From the NCBI GenBank assembly GCA_014529385.2, contig CM043959.1, positions 6,820,966-6,884,965 on the forward strand: a stretch of 64,000 nucleotides of DNA. Direction: 5' to 3'. Made by a program: the position numbers and the translations under genes. Positions 31,602-43,158 of the stretch are shown here, piece by piece. Each line of letters opens with the position of its first letter. Positions within the stretch are counted from its first letter, which is position 1. The notes beneath the pieces were generated by a model, which was not told where the DNA came from, did not search any database, and saw only the letters and a program-made list of their open reading frames with translations. This stretch comes from Adiantum capillus-veneris (lineage: Eukaryota; Streptophyta; Polypodiopsida; Polypodiales; Pteridaceae).

Positions 31602-32624
31602 TTTCTCTTTGCCATTCAACGAGGAGCTCCAAACGGTGCAGGGTCTATGGCCATAATTTTAGGGGAAACTATCAAAATGCTCCTTTTTGCCATTCAACGA
31701 GGGGTTTCTTTTGTCAAAGTTGACGATGTGAGACCAAGGAGAGTATGAGAGAGAGAGAGTCTCGTGAACCAACCAGCAATGAATAACTCATACACTATAC
31801 AATGGCCCTACCTAGACTTTGACAGATAAGTAAACTAAAAACCTAAAAGCCTAAATAAATAATGGGATCACATTGGCAGTTCACTTGAGATGCCATAACT
31901 TTAACACCCTCTTTGCAACTCATAGTGGACATAAATGATGAGACCAAGTCGATGAAGAAGCTACCATGACACCCCAGCAACTGCAGACTACTAGATACAC
32001 CTCTGATTTGCTACCTCAACTTTGAACCTTAGAAAAATGACATCTTGAGCATCGGTTGCCTTTTAGAAAGTTGAACCGTAAACCACACTACGTCCAAGAA
32101 TCCCCATTCGTGAACTGTGAACACATCACGTCCAAATACTCCGAGACAATGAACTTTGAAACACATCCTCTCCATAGTCCGACCACCAACAATGGATTGA
32201 CACGTACATCTATACTGTTTTAGATACATATGATTGGTTCCCTGCTGCCAGATGCATGTGCCTTGAACTTCGACCCCCGGATTCAAACATCGATAACTTG
32301 AACTCCAACAACACAAGGGTCCAAATTATTTACAGGAGCAATGGTTGCCCCTCTCAGCCATTGGCAAGCCCCTCTCTAGTTGAAGCTAGTGGCAGAAAAT
32401 ACCTCTTGACTAGAAATTTGGTGTCCTGGCCAATGTGGTTGCCACCATGTGTGCCATGCTGATCTTCTTTGTCAAATGTTTATCACTGTTATCTCTGTCC
32501 AGCTTGCCTTTGCCTTTGTCCTTTTGTGAGTTCCTACTTTTGTCTTTGGCTTCAAACTCCCAAGCCAAACAAAGCGTTGTGTCATATTTATAACAGCATT
32601 TGTCCGACCTCGTGGGTACCAAGG
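31602..32624. other. PORR 5' flank and unassigned sequence
   Basis: This holds the promoter side of the PORR gene. A 17-bp direct repeat, TTTGCCATTCAACGAGG, occurs at 31608-31624 and again at 31686-31702, just upstream of the start codon. No clear TATA box was identified for the minus strand, and no further gene is supported up to the LTR at 32625. Confidence 0.5.
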
Positions 32625-34005
32625 TGTAATGGAAATGGCCCATGAACTTTGAGAATAGTGGAATTAGGAGAATTAAAGAGAGATTACTTTGAGAACATAG
32701 AGGGTGAACTTAATTAGCGGTAGCAACATAACCATTATACTTAATTAACTTGGCATGAACAATACTTTTGCAAGGGGGAGAGAGAATTAGAGAACTTGAC
32801 AACATTTGAGGACCGGATTTATGTGGAGCCGGTCCCCCCTCCAATAGGCTTTTGTATTGTAGATTCTCCCATAAAGAGAGACTTGGTATATTACAATCTT
32901 TGTGTTCCTTGTGACCTTGATGATGCTATGAAGATGGAAAGCTTCATGCATCACGAGCATAACATAAACTTTGTAAAAGCATTAACCATCCCCGGCCTCA
33001 GTCCCAAGGACTCAAACACCTTCAAAGGTGGAGAGAGCTAGCAGGGAATGAGGGTAGGGAAGAGGAAGAAGAAAAATTCATAGGAGAAAGAAATAGTTTC
33101 TCACTTATCATCACTTTTCTTGCTAGCATACATAATAGAATAGTAGTGAAGATGGAGAAGATGGAAAGCTTAAGCATTGAAGCGTGGCTCTTGGTTGGAT
33201 TTGCATTCCATAGCCAAGAGTGTTGGTGTAGGCTGTCAACTTCTCAATAAGCTTGGAGAAGGGGCCGGAGTTCTTCTACTTTCACCAGATGAGAATGTGT
33301 GAAAAATGAGTGTGTGAGAGGGTGTATACCCCCAAGCACACCCCCTTGCTTGCCTTGGTCGACCCCTCATTTTTGCTCAAGCTTGAAGCTCATTGGACCC
33401 CTTTGAGCCTAGCCAATCATATGCACAATGCATTTCAAACAAAATGGGTAGCCTTTGGACAAGTGTCCTCCTTACCCCTTTGAGAGGAAGAGCTTGAAAA
33501 TATATAGATATTTGTTGAATTGAACTAGAAGCTCATTGGACCCCTCTTTAGCCCAACCAATAGGATTCAAGCACACCATGTGGCTAAGCATAGGGAGAGC
33601 CTTACATGTGTCCATGTGCCCCTTGAGAAAAGGGACGCCTTTGGGTGAGTGGGAGGTTAAGTCAAAGATTCCCCTACTTTGGGGATTTCCCCCTCCATTG
33701 TAGGGTCTCTTTTTGACACCTTACTCATCAAGAATGACAAGCACCTCAAGCACCTTAGTCAGCAACCATGACAAGCACCTCAAGCACCTTAGTCAGCAAG
33801 CACAACAAGCACCTCAAGCACCTTACTCATCAATCATGACAAGCACCTCAAACTTGGGTCGGGTTCCCACCTCAAGCACAACCCTAGCTTGCCTAAGGTC
33901 TAAGGAATTTTAACACTAACCTTTGGAGGTCAGCTAACCCTAAGGTATTTAAAACTCCATTAGATGCACATTGCTCTTTGATAGACTATCTCCTTTTGGA
34001 CCCCT
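32625..34005 (-). mobile_element. LTR copy A, same family as the LTRs of element III
   Basis: The segment begins TGTAATGGAAATGGCCCATGAAC and follows LTR B (35757) and LTR C (55211) through shared phrases such as GAGGACCGGATTTA, GAGCCGGTCCCCCCTCC and CTCTTGGTTGGATTTGC. It keeps the AAGAGAGACTTGGTA segment present in LTR C but missing from LTR B. It diverges after about 34005. No element body is clearly attached, so it may be a solo or truncated LTR. Orientation is taken from element III. Confidence 0.75.
33724..33860. repeat. 34-bp minisatellite inside the LTR
   Basis: Units beginning CAAGCACCTCAAGCACCTTA repeat about three and a half times. Related units occur in LTR B (about 36800-36870) and LTR C (about 56325-56440) in different numbers. 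Confidence 0.85.
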
Positions 34006-34029
34006 ATTGAAATGTAACGGGGTTGGAGA

Positions 34030-34849
34030 TTCTTTGAGGTTATAAATCTCAAGAAGTGAACCTTAACAAGCAAACACAACAACTCAACAAGCAAACCAAC
34101 ACTCAATGATCAGGGAAATTTGCTTATGTCCTTTCTCACTGCTCTAAGTCATCACGCCATTTCGACACTCGAACAAACTTGAAATGCAACAAGATTTTAG
34201 GAGGAGGTCTAGGACACCTAGGGGCACTATCCTACCAAGCCTGGTCGCAATCCAACAAGGTACCAAAATCACAATCCATAATGAAAAAGGTATTAAAAAT
34301 TGCAATAGATCAGTCTAGAAAGGTCGCCTTATGGTTTAGGAACACTCTCCTATGGTCAAAATGACTAAAAACAATGATTTAAGCACTCAACTCTACAATT
34401 AAGACTCACAAACGTGTAGTCACAAACCTCAACAAAACTGACAATGCCTTACACTTAATTGAAAGAGCAAGGAAAGAGGAACACAATGCAAGTTTCAAAA
34501 TAAAAAACGGATTACCAAATCATTAGAAAAGTTGATTACAAGTTGGAGCAGCTTCGTAGTTTGAGCGTACGTTTTCAAAGCTCCTTTCTTCTCTAAAGAT
34601 AAGCCTCTCTTTCACATCAAAGTTATTGACCTTTATACCCAGGGAATTCTAAATGGCCAATGTCCGGATCACACGGACCTTTACAATTATCATGAAATCA
34701 TTACAACGTAGGGAATCGACTGCTACTCTGGAATGAGGATTTACATAGAGTATCACTACACTAGCTTGGAAAATTAAAAGAGTACAAATGTGGTGTTTGG
34801 CTATGTGTCTGGCTAGGTGGGCGCTCTTTTGATCAGACCTCTAACATTC
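34030..34849 (-). mobile_element. Probable LTR remnant on the minus strand
   Basis: On the minus strand a purine tract (GGAAGGTGGGAA, 34848-34859) is followed by TGTTAGAGGTCTGATC, a typical PPT and LTR start. A TATA box (GGGTATAAAGGTC, near 34637) lies about 200 bp further, followed by an AG-rich R-like stretch. The inner end is not defined. This appears to be the 3' LTR of another decayed minus-strand element. Confidence 0.5.
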
Positions 34850-34857
34850 CCACCTTC

Positions 34858-35142
34858 CTAGCTTATGTCGTCCCTTGATACGACCATGTGTAGTCTTATC
34901 ATAGGGTTGTCTTCAGGGTTGGTCTTTTGTTTGGGAAGTGCTTTGTCGTTGATGACGCCCCCCCCTTCCTTGAGTTCTTCATATTTGCTGTGTTTTTTTT
35001 TATGCGTGTGTTGGACTTCAATTGTCCAAGAAATTTTGCATCTGTTGCTCATTCTTCTTGTTGGTGCCACGTTTGGCCGTGAAGATTCTCTTGATGTGTC
35101 TGCCTTTGTTGTTGACTTGAAATACTTCACTAGCTTCAACAC
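34858..35142 (-). pseudogene. Short open reading next to the PPT, perhaps the pol end of a decayed retroelement
   Basis: This reading of 94 codons ends directly beside the putative polypurine tract, where the end of a retroelement pol would lie. It is rich in Lys, Arg and Ser, with no recognised domain. The assignment rests on position only. Confidence 0.3.
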
Positions 35143-35756
35143 TGTTGATCTCCTTATGTTTGGTTGTTGAGAGATCTCTTGCTGATGTTGTCATTTCTTG
35201 TCATTATAGTCCATTCGTTAACTTGCCATCTTTAAAGGAGCTTTGTTGTCGCCCTTGAAGATAAAAGATGCTCTTGATAAGCATATGGAGACCTGTAGCT
35301 GTTTCTCTATTTTCCAAATGACTTGGGTAGCCATTTCCTTATTGCTTATGTAGAAGGAATATATACAAGAGTGTGGTGATGGGTGTCTCTAGATTAGGGT
35401 TTGAAAACCTGGATGACTAAAGGGAAAAAACCCGGTGGGAAAAAGTGCCTTTGGTATACACTCTTATCGGAGTTGAGCATTTGGACTTGAAGTACCTGTC
35501 ATGCAAGGTGAGTGCTTGGGAGAAACCAAGGAAGAGTGCCTAATGTAAGTCCCAATTATGGGACACTCTATATGCTTATGAGAAATTTTCAAACAAAAGA
35601 ATGCAGTGCAAAAGAGGGATTTGATGGGTGCTTCAAGGAACAAATGTAGCATATATGACATCAAAGGATGTCGCAATAGCTTCCATGTTTCCAAGAAGGA
35701 ATTTCTATGTAGAAGCTTCTCCACTCATACCTCATTGTGTTGAGTACGTGAGTGTC
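35143..35756. other. Unassigned spacer
   Basis: I see no supported gene or clear repeat in these 600 bases. They separate the remnant at 34.9 kb from LTR B of element III. Confidence 0.4.
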
Positions 35757-36417
35757 TGTAATGGAGATGGCCTATGAACTTTGAGAATAGCGGAATAAGA
35801 GAATTAGAGTGAGCATTTTTGTGAGACTACTTTGAGAACATAGAGGGTGAACTTAATTAGCGGTAGCAACATAACCATAATACTTAATTAACTTGGCATG
35901 AACAATACTTTTGCAAGAGAGAGAGAGAATTAGAGAACTTGACAACGGTTGAGGACCGGATTTACATGGAGCCGGTCCCCCCTCCAATAGGCTTCTGTAT
36001 TGTAGATTCTCCCATCTTTGTGTTCCTTGTGACCTAGGTGATGCAATGAAGATGGAAAGCTTCATGCATCACAAGCATAACATAGAATTTGTAAAAAGAA
36101 TTAACCATCCCTGGCCTCAGTCCCAAGGCCTCAAACACCTTCAAAGGTGGAGAGAGCTAGCAGGGAATGAGGATAGGGAAGAGGAAGAAGAAACATTCAT
36201 AGGATAATGAAATATTTCCTCTCTTATCATCACTCTTCTTGATTAGCATACATAATAGCATAGTAATGAAGATAGAGAAGATGACAATCTTAAGCATTGG
36301 AGCATGGCTCTTGGTTGGATTTGCATTCCATAGCCAAGAGTGTTGGTGTAGGCTCTCAACTTCTCTACAAGCTTGGAGAAGGAGATGGAGCTCTTGCACT
36401 TTGCACTTCACACAATG

Positions 36418-36459
<42 letters not shown>

Positions 36460-37160
36460 GAGTGTATATCAAGCAAGCATGCTAGCATTTAGACAAGTGT
36501 CCCCCTTTTCCCTTTGAGAGAGAGGACTTGATAAATGCAAACACAATTAATTGAATTAGCTAAATTATCATTGGACCCCTTGGGAGGCCAACCAATAGGC
36601 TTTAGACACACTATGAGGGCAACATGAAAAGGAGCTTGGCAATTTTCCTAGTTGCTTTCTTTATATCAATCTTGACTTGAGTGAGGGTGTGTGTGTTCTC
36701 TCTCTAGCTCCTACAAAGAAGGCTCGCCCCCTCATGACTAGGGATGTGCTTTGAATTTTTGAACATCTTAACCCCTCAAGAAACTTAGTCATGGAGAACC
36801 TTAGAAACTTAGTCATTAAGCACCTCAAGCACCTTAGTCAGCAAGCACGACAAGCACCTCAAGCTTGGACCAGGTTCCCACTTCAAGCACATCCCTAGCT
36901 TGCCTAAGAAAGGACTTTCAACACTAGCCATTGGAGGTCTTTAATGAAGCTAACCCTAAGGTCTTTAAGCTCCATTAGCTAGCCTTGCTCTTTGACATAT
37001 CATCTCTCATTTGGACCCCTGTAACCTTGGCCTCGTGTTGAGATAGATCCATAAGAACATGTCTATATTCTAACCCTTGTTCCCATTTATTCTCCCACAT
37101 TAAATGATCATTTTAATATGAGAAAATCATTTGGGTTGGTTAGATATTATATTTTATGAC
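35757..37160 (-). mobile_element. LTR B, 3' LTR of element III
   Basis: It begins TGTAATGGAGATGGCC and follows LTR C closely to ATTTTATGAC. A purine-rich tract on the minus strand (CAAGAGAGAGTTAAA) lies just beyond, where a PPT belongs. It carries a long (GT)n run and a deletion relative to LTRs A and C near 36015. Confidence 0.8.
36419..36457. repeat. (TG)n microsatellite in LTR B
   Basis: An uninterrupted TG run of about 19 units. The equivalent site in LTR C (about 55871-55889) is much shorter. Confidence 0.95.
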
Positions 37161-37518
37161 TTTAACTCTCTCTTGAAATCATAGTGGTCCTCGATATGAG
37201 GTAGAATAGATAAAGACTTAGTCATTAGTCAATGTTTCTTAGCGGGTAGAGGACCCCTTTTTACCCTACGACATCATTCCAAGATGGATGAATAATCCAT
37301 TTGGTGCTTGGAAGACGTAGCTACCGCAAGCATGTCTGCTCTTTATTCCATTTCATTCTCCCAAAGTAGAGTGATAATTTCTACTTGGTGTTTAAGAGAC
37401 ATCGACATCACAAACATGATTGAAATCATGCATACTATTTAAATTTGTGCACAATAAAAAGAGAATTAGTCTTATAAGACAAAAACATTGATCATTAAAA
37501 AGAAACATGTACATTGGC

Positions 37519-38656
37519 TTACGCTAATGTAGCATTGTAAGCATTGACAAGAAGGTTCATACTATCCTTAAGCTGTATTCCTTGCATCCATCTAGCATCT
37601 TCAAAAGGATAATTTTTGAACTTAATAAGATATCGTTGGATAATATTACCATGTCGTAGTACCTTGTCTTCATGCCGAAGGATAGCTTCGAGTTGTAGCA
37701 CTCCTTCTTGGTCTTTGATTTCTGGAGGGTCTTCAATAATTGGTTCACTTGGGGGCTAGCCTATGTAGGGCTTAAGTAGGCTCACATGAAAAGCATTGTG
37801 TATGAGCCAATGGTTGGGCATCTTTAGTTGATAAGCCATCTCATTGATTGGCTTCAAGATTTGAAAAGGACCATAGTATCTTTTTGCTAGTTTAGCATAA
37901 TACTTTTGATGGACTGTAGGATTTTTACCCGTCGTTTGCCTCAATCGAGCCTTGGGAAACTTAAGTAAGACCCAATCATTTTCTTTAAACATTAAGGACC
38001 TTCCGTGCTTGTTAGCAACACTTTTTTCCTTTGTTGAGAGATGGACATAGCCTCCTTAATCTTTTGGAGAGATTCTTGTCGGTCACGGCTATACTCATCA
38101 GCAATGAAGATCTTCCCATGTACTTTAAGTAGCAAGGGACTTTTAGGTCTTTCCTCTATGATTTCAAAAGGTGCTTTTCTCGTAGAAGAATGGACAGTAT
38201 TATTGTACGCATACTCTACAAGGGGTAAGTAATTTTCCCATTGTGAGCGTTGATCTACTTCTGTAACATAAGTCTTTAGTAGACCAAGTATCGTAAGTTT
38301 GGCTATCTCACTTTGGCCATCTGTTTGTGGGTGATAGGCCGAAGAGAAATTCAATCTTGTACCTAGATTTTCAAAGAGATCACTAGTCATTCTAGGATCT
38401 CTATATGACACGATGGATGTCGGCAATCCATGGTGTTTGAAAATCTCAGATATGAAGAGAGTTTCCAATTGGTGTGCCTTAATAGTCTTTTTGATAGAAA
38501 TAAAGTGTGCTTGCTTGCTAAACCTGTCAACTATTGTCCATATTACTGTATTTCCATGGATAGACTTGGGTAATCCAAAGATTAAATCCATGGATATACT
38601 CTCCCATGGTGAATTAGGGATTGGCAATGGCTGGAGTAATACAGGTTGCTTCCCTC
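37519..38656 (-). pseudogene. Element III integrase core, GPY/F segment and chromodomain
   Basis: On the minus strand the integrase core begins near PWESISMDLIFGLPKS, then HGLPTSIVSYRDPRMTS, HPQTDGQSE and YAYNNTVHSS. The second catalytic position reads SYRD where SDRD is usual, so an active-site Asp is replaced by Tyr. A GPF-type segment (RYYGPFQILKPINEMAYQL) lies near 37840-37890. A chromodomain (RYLIKFKNYPFEDARWM) lies near 37570-37640. The frame is broken between core and C-terminal parts. The upstream end is cut at 38657-38661 by element I. Confidence 0.88.
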
Positions 38657-38661
38657 TATCA

Positions 38662-38709
38662 TGTTGGAGCTCTAGCTAGGAAGCCATGGTGGTGCAGAGC
38701 AAGAAGAGG

Positions 38710-38768
<59 letters not shown>

Positions 38769-38940
38769 GTCGACACTGTTTTGGAAGTAAAAAGAACACG
38801 CTACTCCTTTCAATTCTATTAAAAAGAGGTCCTTACATAGTTTTTGAAAGGTGATATCAACCACACCTTTTGCTCATGCAAACCCCACTAATTGATGGTC
38901 TATAGCAGCATGCCTTGAGACCGACAAGGGCTTGAACACA
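38662..38940 (-). mobile_element. Left (3') LTR of element I
   Basis: It starts TGTTGGAGCTCTAGC and ends CTTGAACACA. On the minus strand GAGGAGGGGATTGC immediately precedes it, a polypurine tract. The other LTR copy (40788 onward) matches it, with a short extra stretch (CACTTGTTCTCACGG) that is missing here. Confidence 0.85.
38713..38765. repeat. (GA)n microsatellite in left LTR of element I
   Basis: An uninterrupted GA run of about 26 units; the equivalent site in the right LTR is longer. Confidence 0.95.
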
Positions 38941-39299
38941 GCAATCCCCTCCTCAAGCCCAAACTGGGCAAGCAACTCATGATACCTAGAGTTTTTGGTG
39001 TACTCGTCAACCGTGAGTTTTAGGTTTTCTCACAACCAAGGAATTCTGGTGTATCCATAACCTGGTGCTAGATTAATAACGCCCCCTTGAACAAATAGGG
39101 TGTAGGTCAAAAAAGTTAGCTACCAAAAATGGAGTTTTTGGTTCACTGCCAGACCTTGGGTTTATGGTGTACCCAGTAACTTCATGAGAAGTAGGACAAA
39201 AAAAGACTTGAGAACAAAATGATAAATTGGGAGGTCTTACCACTCATGGGTGGCAGTGTCTATAGCCCGTACAATTTATTTTGACTAAGCAACATGAAA

Positions 39300-40206
39300 A
39301 GAGTTGATCTAATAAATTTCCTCGTCAAAAGAATATATTGGAGATTCAGTGTCTCCCTCAACCACATGAATTTGAGTTTTACCCTTTTGAAAGCACTTAT
39401 TTGACGGATGATTTGTTTTACCACAGTGAACACAAGGATTCTTCTTGAAACAGTCTTTTGTCTGATGATTGTTGCGCCCACAAATGGCACAAGATCTGGC
39501 TCCATTGAATGGTCGAGATGAAGCTGCTCTAGCAGCACATTTAGTGACTGCATATGCACTGGATGTATCAGAAGAACTGGTGGGGGATATGGCATTCGAG
39601 ACTGTATATGCACTGGGAATAATAGTAGAATTGGTACTAGGTACCCTGCGTTCTTCTTCTTGCAATGAATTGATGATACCATCCAAGGAGGGCAGCGGAT
39701 CTTTCTCTTTTAAAACAGTAACAATTTGATGAAATTGTCACTCAAACTTTTTAACAAAATGGTTATGAGATCTTCTTTTGGTACTGAAGCTTCGACATAA
39801 ACAAGTTGAGTTTTAATACTCTTCAGTCTATTGGCTAAAGCTGCAATGTTTTCATCTTCACGCATGCGGATGGAATATAATTCCATTTTTAAACTCATTT
39901 TGAATACTTAGCTTTGGCACCGAAAAGCTTCTCTAACTCTATCCAGGCAGCACTTGAGGAATCAACATCATCCAAATAATGAATAAAATCATCTTCTAAG
40001 GAGGTTAGGATGATACCAAAAGCTTGTTCGTCTTTCCTTTGTAGCTCAACAGATAATGCCCTTGTAACTGCAGCGGATGTTCCAGATTCGTCGGCTGCGA
40101 GAGGCTTGACCATGTTCCATAAGTTTTTGCGCATCAAATAGCCTTTAACTTTGATCTGCCAAGTATGAAAGCCGGATCCATTGAACTTGTCGACTTTTGA
40201 TGCCAT
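39300..40206 (-). pseudogene. Copia-type gag of element I, frameshifted
   Basis: The gag starts MASKVDKFNGSGFHTWQIK at 40206, typical of copia gag (UBN2 family), with WIELEKLFG and MELYSIRMREDENIAALANR further on. Near its end two zinc knuckles follow each other: CAICGRNNHQTKDC and CVHCGKTNHPSNKC. Frame changes near 39895 and 39700 divide it into three readings. The reading ends at about 39309 and is followed by about 320 bp of non-coding sequence to the PPT. No pol is present, so particle assembly would be its only possible contribution. Confidence 0.85.
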
Positions 40207-40773
40207 ATTCGATATGCAAAGGATAGCTTTATGCTGGCAAAAATGTCCATCAAAGAGTCGGAAACAATTGATTTTAATTCAAGAGTCAATTTGCAGCAAT
40301 TGAATTTCCGGGAAGCAACTTTGATAACAATTGATTTTCTAGAAATTCTGCACACTAGTAAAATGCTGTAGTCCTAGCACACCGAAACACGAGCAAATAT
40401 TGCAAGAATTGTAGCACGAAAGAATATGCGAGGATTTTGCAAGGGTGGGAAACACTGCTTAAATACATAATCCCAATGACCATGTGTAAAATTAGAAAAC
40501 TTGTGTGTGAAACCAAAGGTAAATTTTGGCTTTTCAATTCTCTGTGTAGCACAAATAGATGGCGGGCATGGCGATTATGCTTCAAGCGGGCTGTAGAAGG
40601 CCGAATTGGCATGAGCGCAAGAGACAAATAAGCGCCAGCATGCCAGGGCGACCTCGTTGATGCCGAGCTTGTCCAGTTTTTTGCAAGTCGACTGCACCTC
40701 TCTGTCCTCTGCTAGTGGCCGATCCCGCATTGCTTGTGTCGAGCGCCGAGGTTGAGCCAAAGAACGAGTACAT

Positions 40774-40785
40774 GCTCTGATATCA
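40774..40785 (-). other. Primer binding site of element I (tRNA-iMet type)
   Basis: On the minus strand TGATATCAGAGC differs by one base from the standard iMet site. It lies two bases from the start of the right LTR at 40788. Confidence 0.75.
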
Positions 40786-40787
40786 GT

Positions 40788-40835
40788 TGTTGGAGCTCTA
40801 GCTAGGAAGCCATGGTGGTGCAGAGCAAGAAGAGG

Positions 40836-40912
<77 letters not shown>

Positions 40913-41077
40913 GTCGACACAATTTTGGAAGTAAAAAGAACACGCTACTCCTTTCAATTCTATTAAAAAGAGGCCCTTACATAGTTTGTGAAAAGTGATA
41001 TCAACCACACCTTTTGCTCATGCAAACTCCACTAATTGATGGTCTATAGCTGCATGCCTTGACACTTGTTCTCACGG
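40788..41077 (-). mobile_element. Right (5') LTR of element I, interrupted part
   Basis: It begins TGTTGGAGCTCTAGC like the left LTR and is cut at 41077 by element II. It resumes at 51149-51180 and ends CCCAACA. ACGG is duplicated at both sides of element II. Confidence 0.85.
40839..40909. repeat. (GA)n microsatellite in right LTR of element I
   Basis: An uninterrupted GA run of about 35 units, longer than the same site in the left LTR (about 26 units). Such runs change length quickly after LTR duplication. Confidence 0.95.
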
Positions 41078-43100
41078 TGTCGAGAAATTTGCGGTCTTGC
41101 CAGGAAAGCACCGGGCTTATGGATGTGAGAGTTTATGAGAGAACTCAGCAAAAACTATATGAAGGAGTTAAACCATAGATGCCATGAAGACTAGGGTTTG
41201 GAAAGAAGTGCAATCAAAGAAGACTCACTCTTTCTCTCTTGCACTCACACACACACAAAGAAAGAACGCAAAAGAGAATGCCAAAACAATACGAAGATGA
41301 AAACAACAAGGCTATGGTCATATCGTATCATGGGTAATATGAAAGGGTTAATGGATGAGTTAATGGCATTTAATCTTGGCTGACCAAATAGGCTACGAAT
41401 TGTTCTTTGGAATTGTAGTTTTGTGCTTACCATAATATATATATTTTGTCTAGTGATTGGGATTAATTGTGTGTACAAATCCTCTTGGTTCATAGCAAGA
41501 TAACTACGCTTACATCAAAAGAAAAATTATAGTCTATGAGAGGTAGTATGATGGGATCCGGTGATAGAAGTATTTCATTGAGCCTTTCTGGGCCAAAGAG
41601 AAACACTATACGTTGTTGAAAGTGTATTTTACGGCTAATCCATACGTTAATTCTAATAGATCGTACATAGTGAAAGTGATAGAAATTATCATCATGTGGG
41701 TTATTCATCTAGGATAGTATGTGAGAAATGTAGATATGAGAGAAGAGAAGAGATGAGAAGTTTCCCTCCCAAGCCCTATTCTTGCCCGTAGGCAATAAGG
41801 ATATTGCGGGGAGAGATGTACCTGTAGCAAGGAGAACCTAAAATTTGTAGAGAGGATGAATTACTAACAGTGAAAGAGATAGATTTGGTTAAAGAGATGA
41901 GATTAGATATATATATATATATATATGTTGGATTAGAGATGAAAAAGAAAACAACAAGAAATCAAGAAAATATCAATGTAGAACACATCTTACTTGACAA
42001 ACCCTTCGACACCATTATTGATGGAGAGAGAAGAAGAGTGGAGAATTCCACTTTGATTGATACACCAAGTGTAAAAACTTCTTTGATTAGAGTTGATCTT
42101 CCAATGTTAGCTTGTTGCAAGAATGGCTAGTCTTCTTCTAGGAAAAAGTGTAGGCTTGGGCTTATGTTAATGGCTAAGTACAATTAGGCATTACTACTCA
42201 CTCCCTCAAGAATTCCTCTCATCAATGGTTTGAATGCTTGAGTTCCTTCCAAGGAAGAAGAGGTCCCCTTTTATAGGTGAAGGGAACCCCCAAGGGTTTA
42301 CACAAGAAGAGAGGAGCCAGTGTGAACAGGAATTGGAAAAGTTGGAAATGAGCTGCCCCTGCATGATGTGGGCAGACTGGGGTCCAGTATTTTGATCATA
42401 TCTCCTCAACCGTGGCTCCAAATAAAAAAGTAAAACTATGGGCAAAAACTTCAGCTCATTAGCTACGATTTTCATTTTAAAATCGTTTTCCAATTCGGAT
42501 TGGAACCTTGTGTAAAAAATTCATCAAAATAGGGTCCATTTATGGCAGCAAAAGTCTTCATGTGGTCTCCTTAGCCTAGACTTTCATTTAATTCCAAAGG
42601 ACACCTCATGCCATATGAAAGCATGACATTGCTCCTTGACAAAGTTTTGTAATCATGCTTGCAATAATGCATTAAAATAAGTGTATCTTTGAAATCATGC
42701 CACCTAGTGTCCCACTAGGATTTGATTCTCTCCTAGTAGCTATTTAAAAAGAAATATAAGAAAAGTATAAAAAATACATAGAATATATATATATTGGAGT
42801 TTACCTTAGATATAGGATCTAGCTAGGGTGTGAGATGATAATGAAATAGTAGAAATAAAGAATCAATGCTTTTTGCCCCAAGTTAAAGAGGCGGAGCTAT
42901 TGATGCTTTTCCCATAGTATTTTCTGATGGTAAAGTAAGGATATGTTACCCTTGAGAAAAATAATAGGATGAGATAGAAGGATTATTATTATACTTAAAT
43001 ATGCATATGTACACTATAGGAAATATAATTATGTATCTAAAAAAATACAAGATAGATCTTGTAGCATGCGTTCCCACTATGTACGTGTCACAGCACGACA
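41078..43100 (-). mobile_element. 3' LTR of element II
   Basis: This 2,023-bp LTR starts TGTCGAGAAATTTGCGG and ends CAGCACGACA. It contains a minus-strand TATA box (CTATAAAAGGGG, about 42266-42277) and an (AT)n run near 41906-41926. The other LTR has a longer (AT)n run and the same overall sequence. Confidence 0.9.
42266..42277 (-). promoter_or_regulatory. TATA box of element II LTR
   Basis: On the minus strand CTATAAAAGGGG is a clear TATA box. The same sequence recurs in the 5' LTR at about 50314-50325, where it would drive the element's transcription. Confidence 0.7.
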
Positions 43101-43115
43101 TCCACCCCCTCTAAA
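43101..43115 (-). other. Polypurine tract of element II
   Basis: On the minus strand TTAGAGGGGGTGGA lies directly against the TGTCG start of the 3' LTR, as required for plus-strand priming. Confidence 0.85.
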
Positions 43116-43158
43116 CCTGCACATCCTCCGGTATGTGCCACATTGTCTCTTTGTAAGA

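Noticed and set aside
32410-32643. Lysine-rich minus-strand reading next to LTR A as a gag remnant
   Set aside because: There is no zinc knuckle or capsid motif, and the putative primer site at the LTR edge (GGGTACCAAGG) does not match tRNA-iMet well.
38621-38864. Readings with long (RE)n or (SL)n repeats near 38.7 and 40.9 kb
   Set aside because: They are translations of the GA microsatellites in the LTRs of element I.
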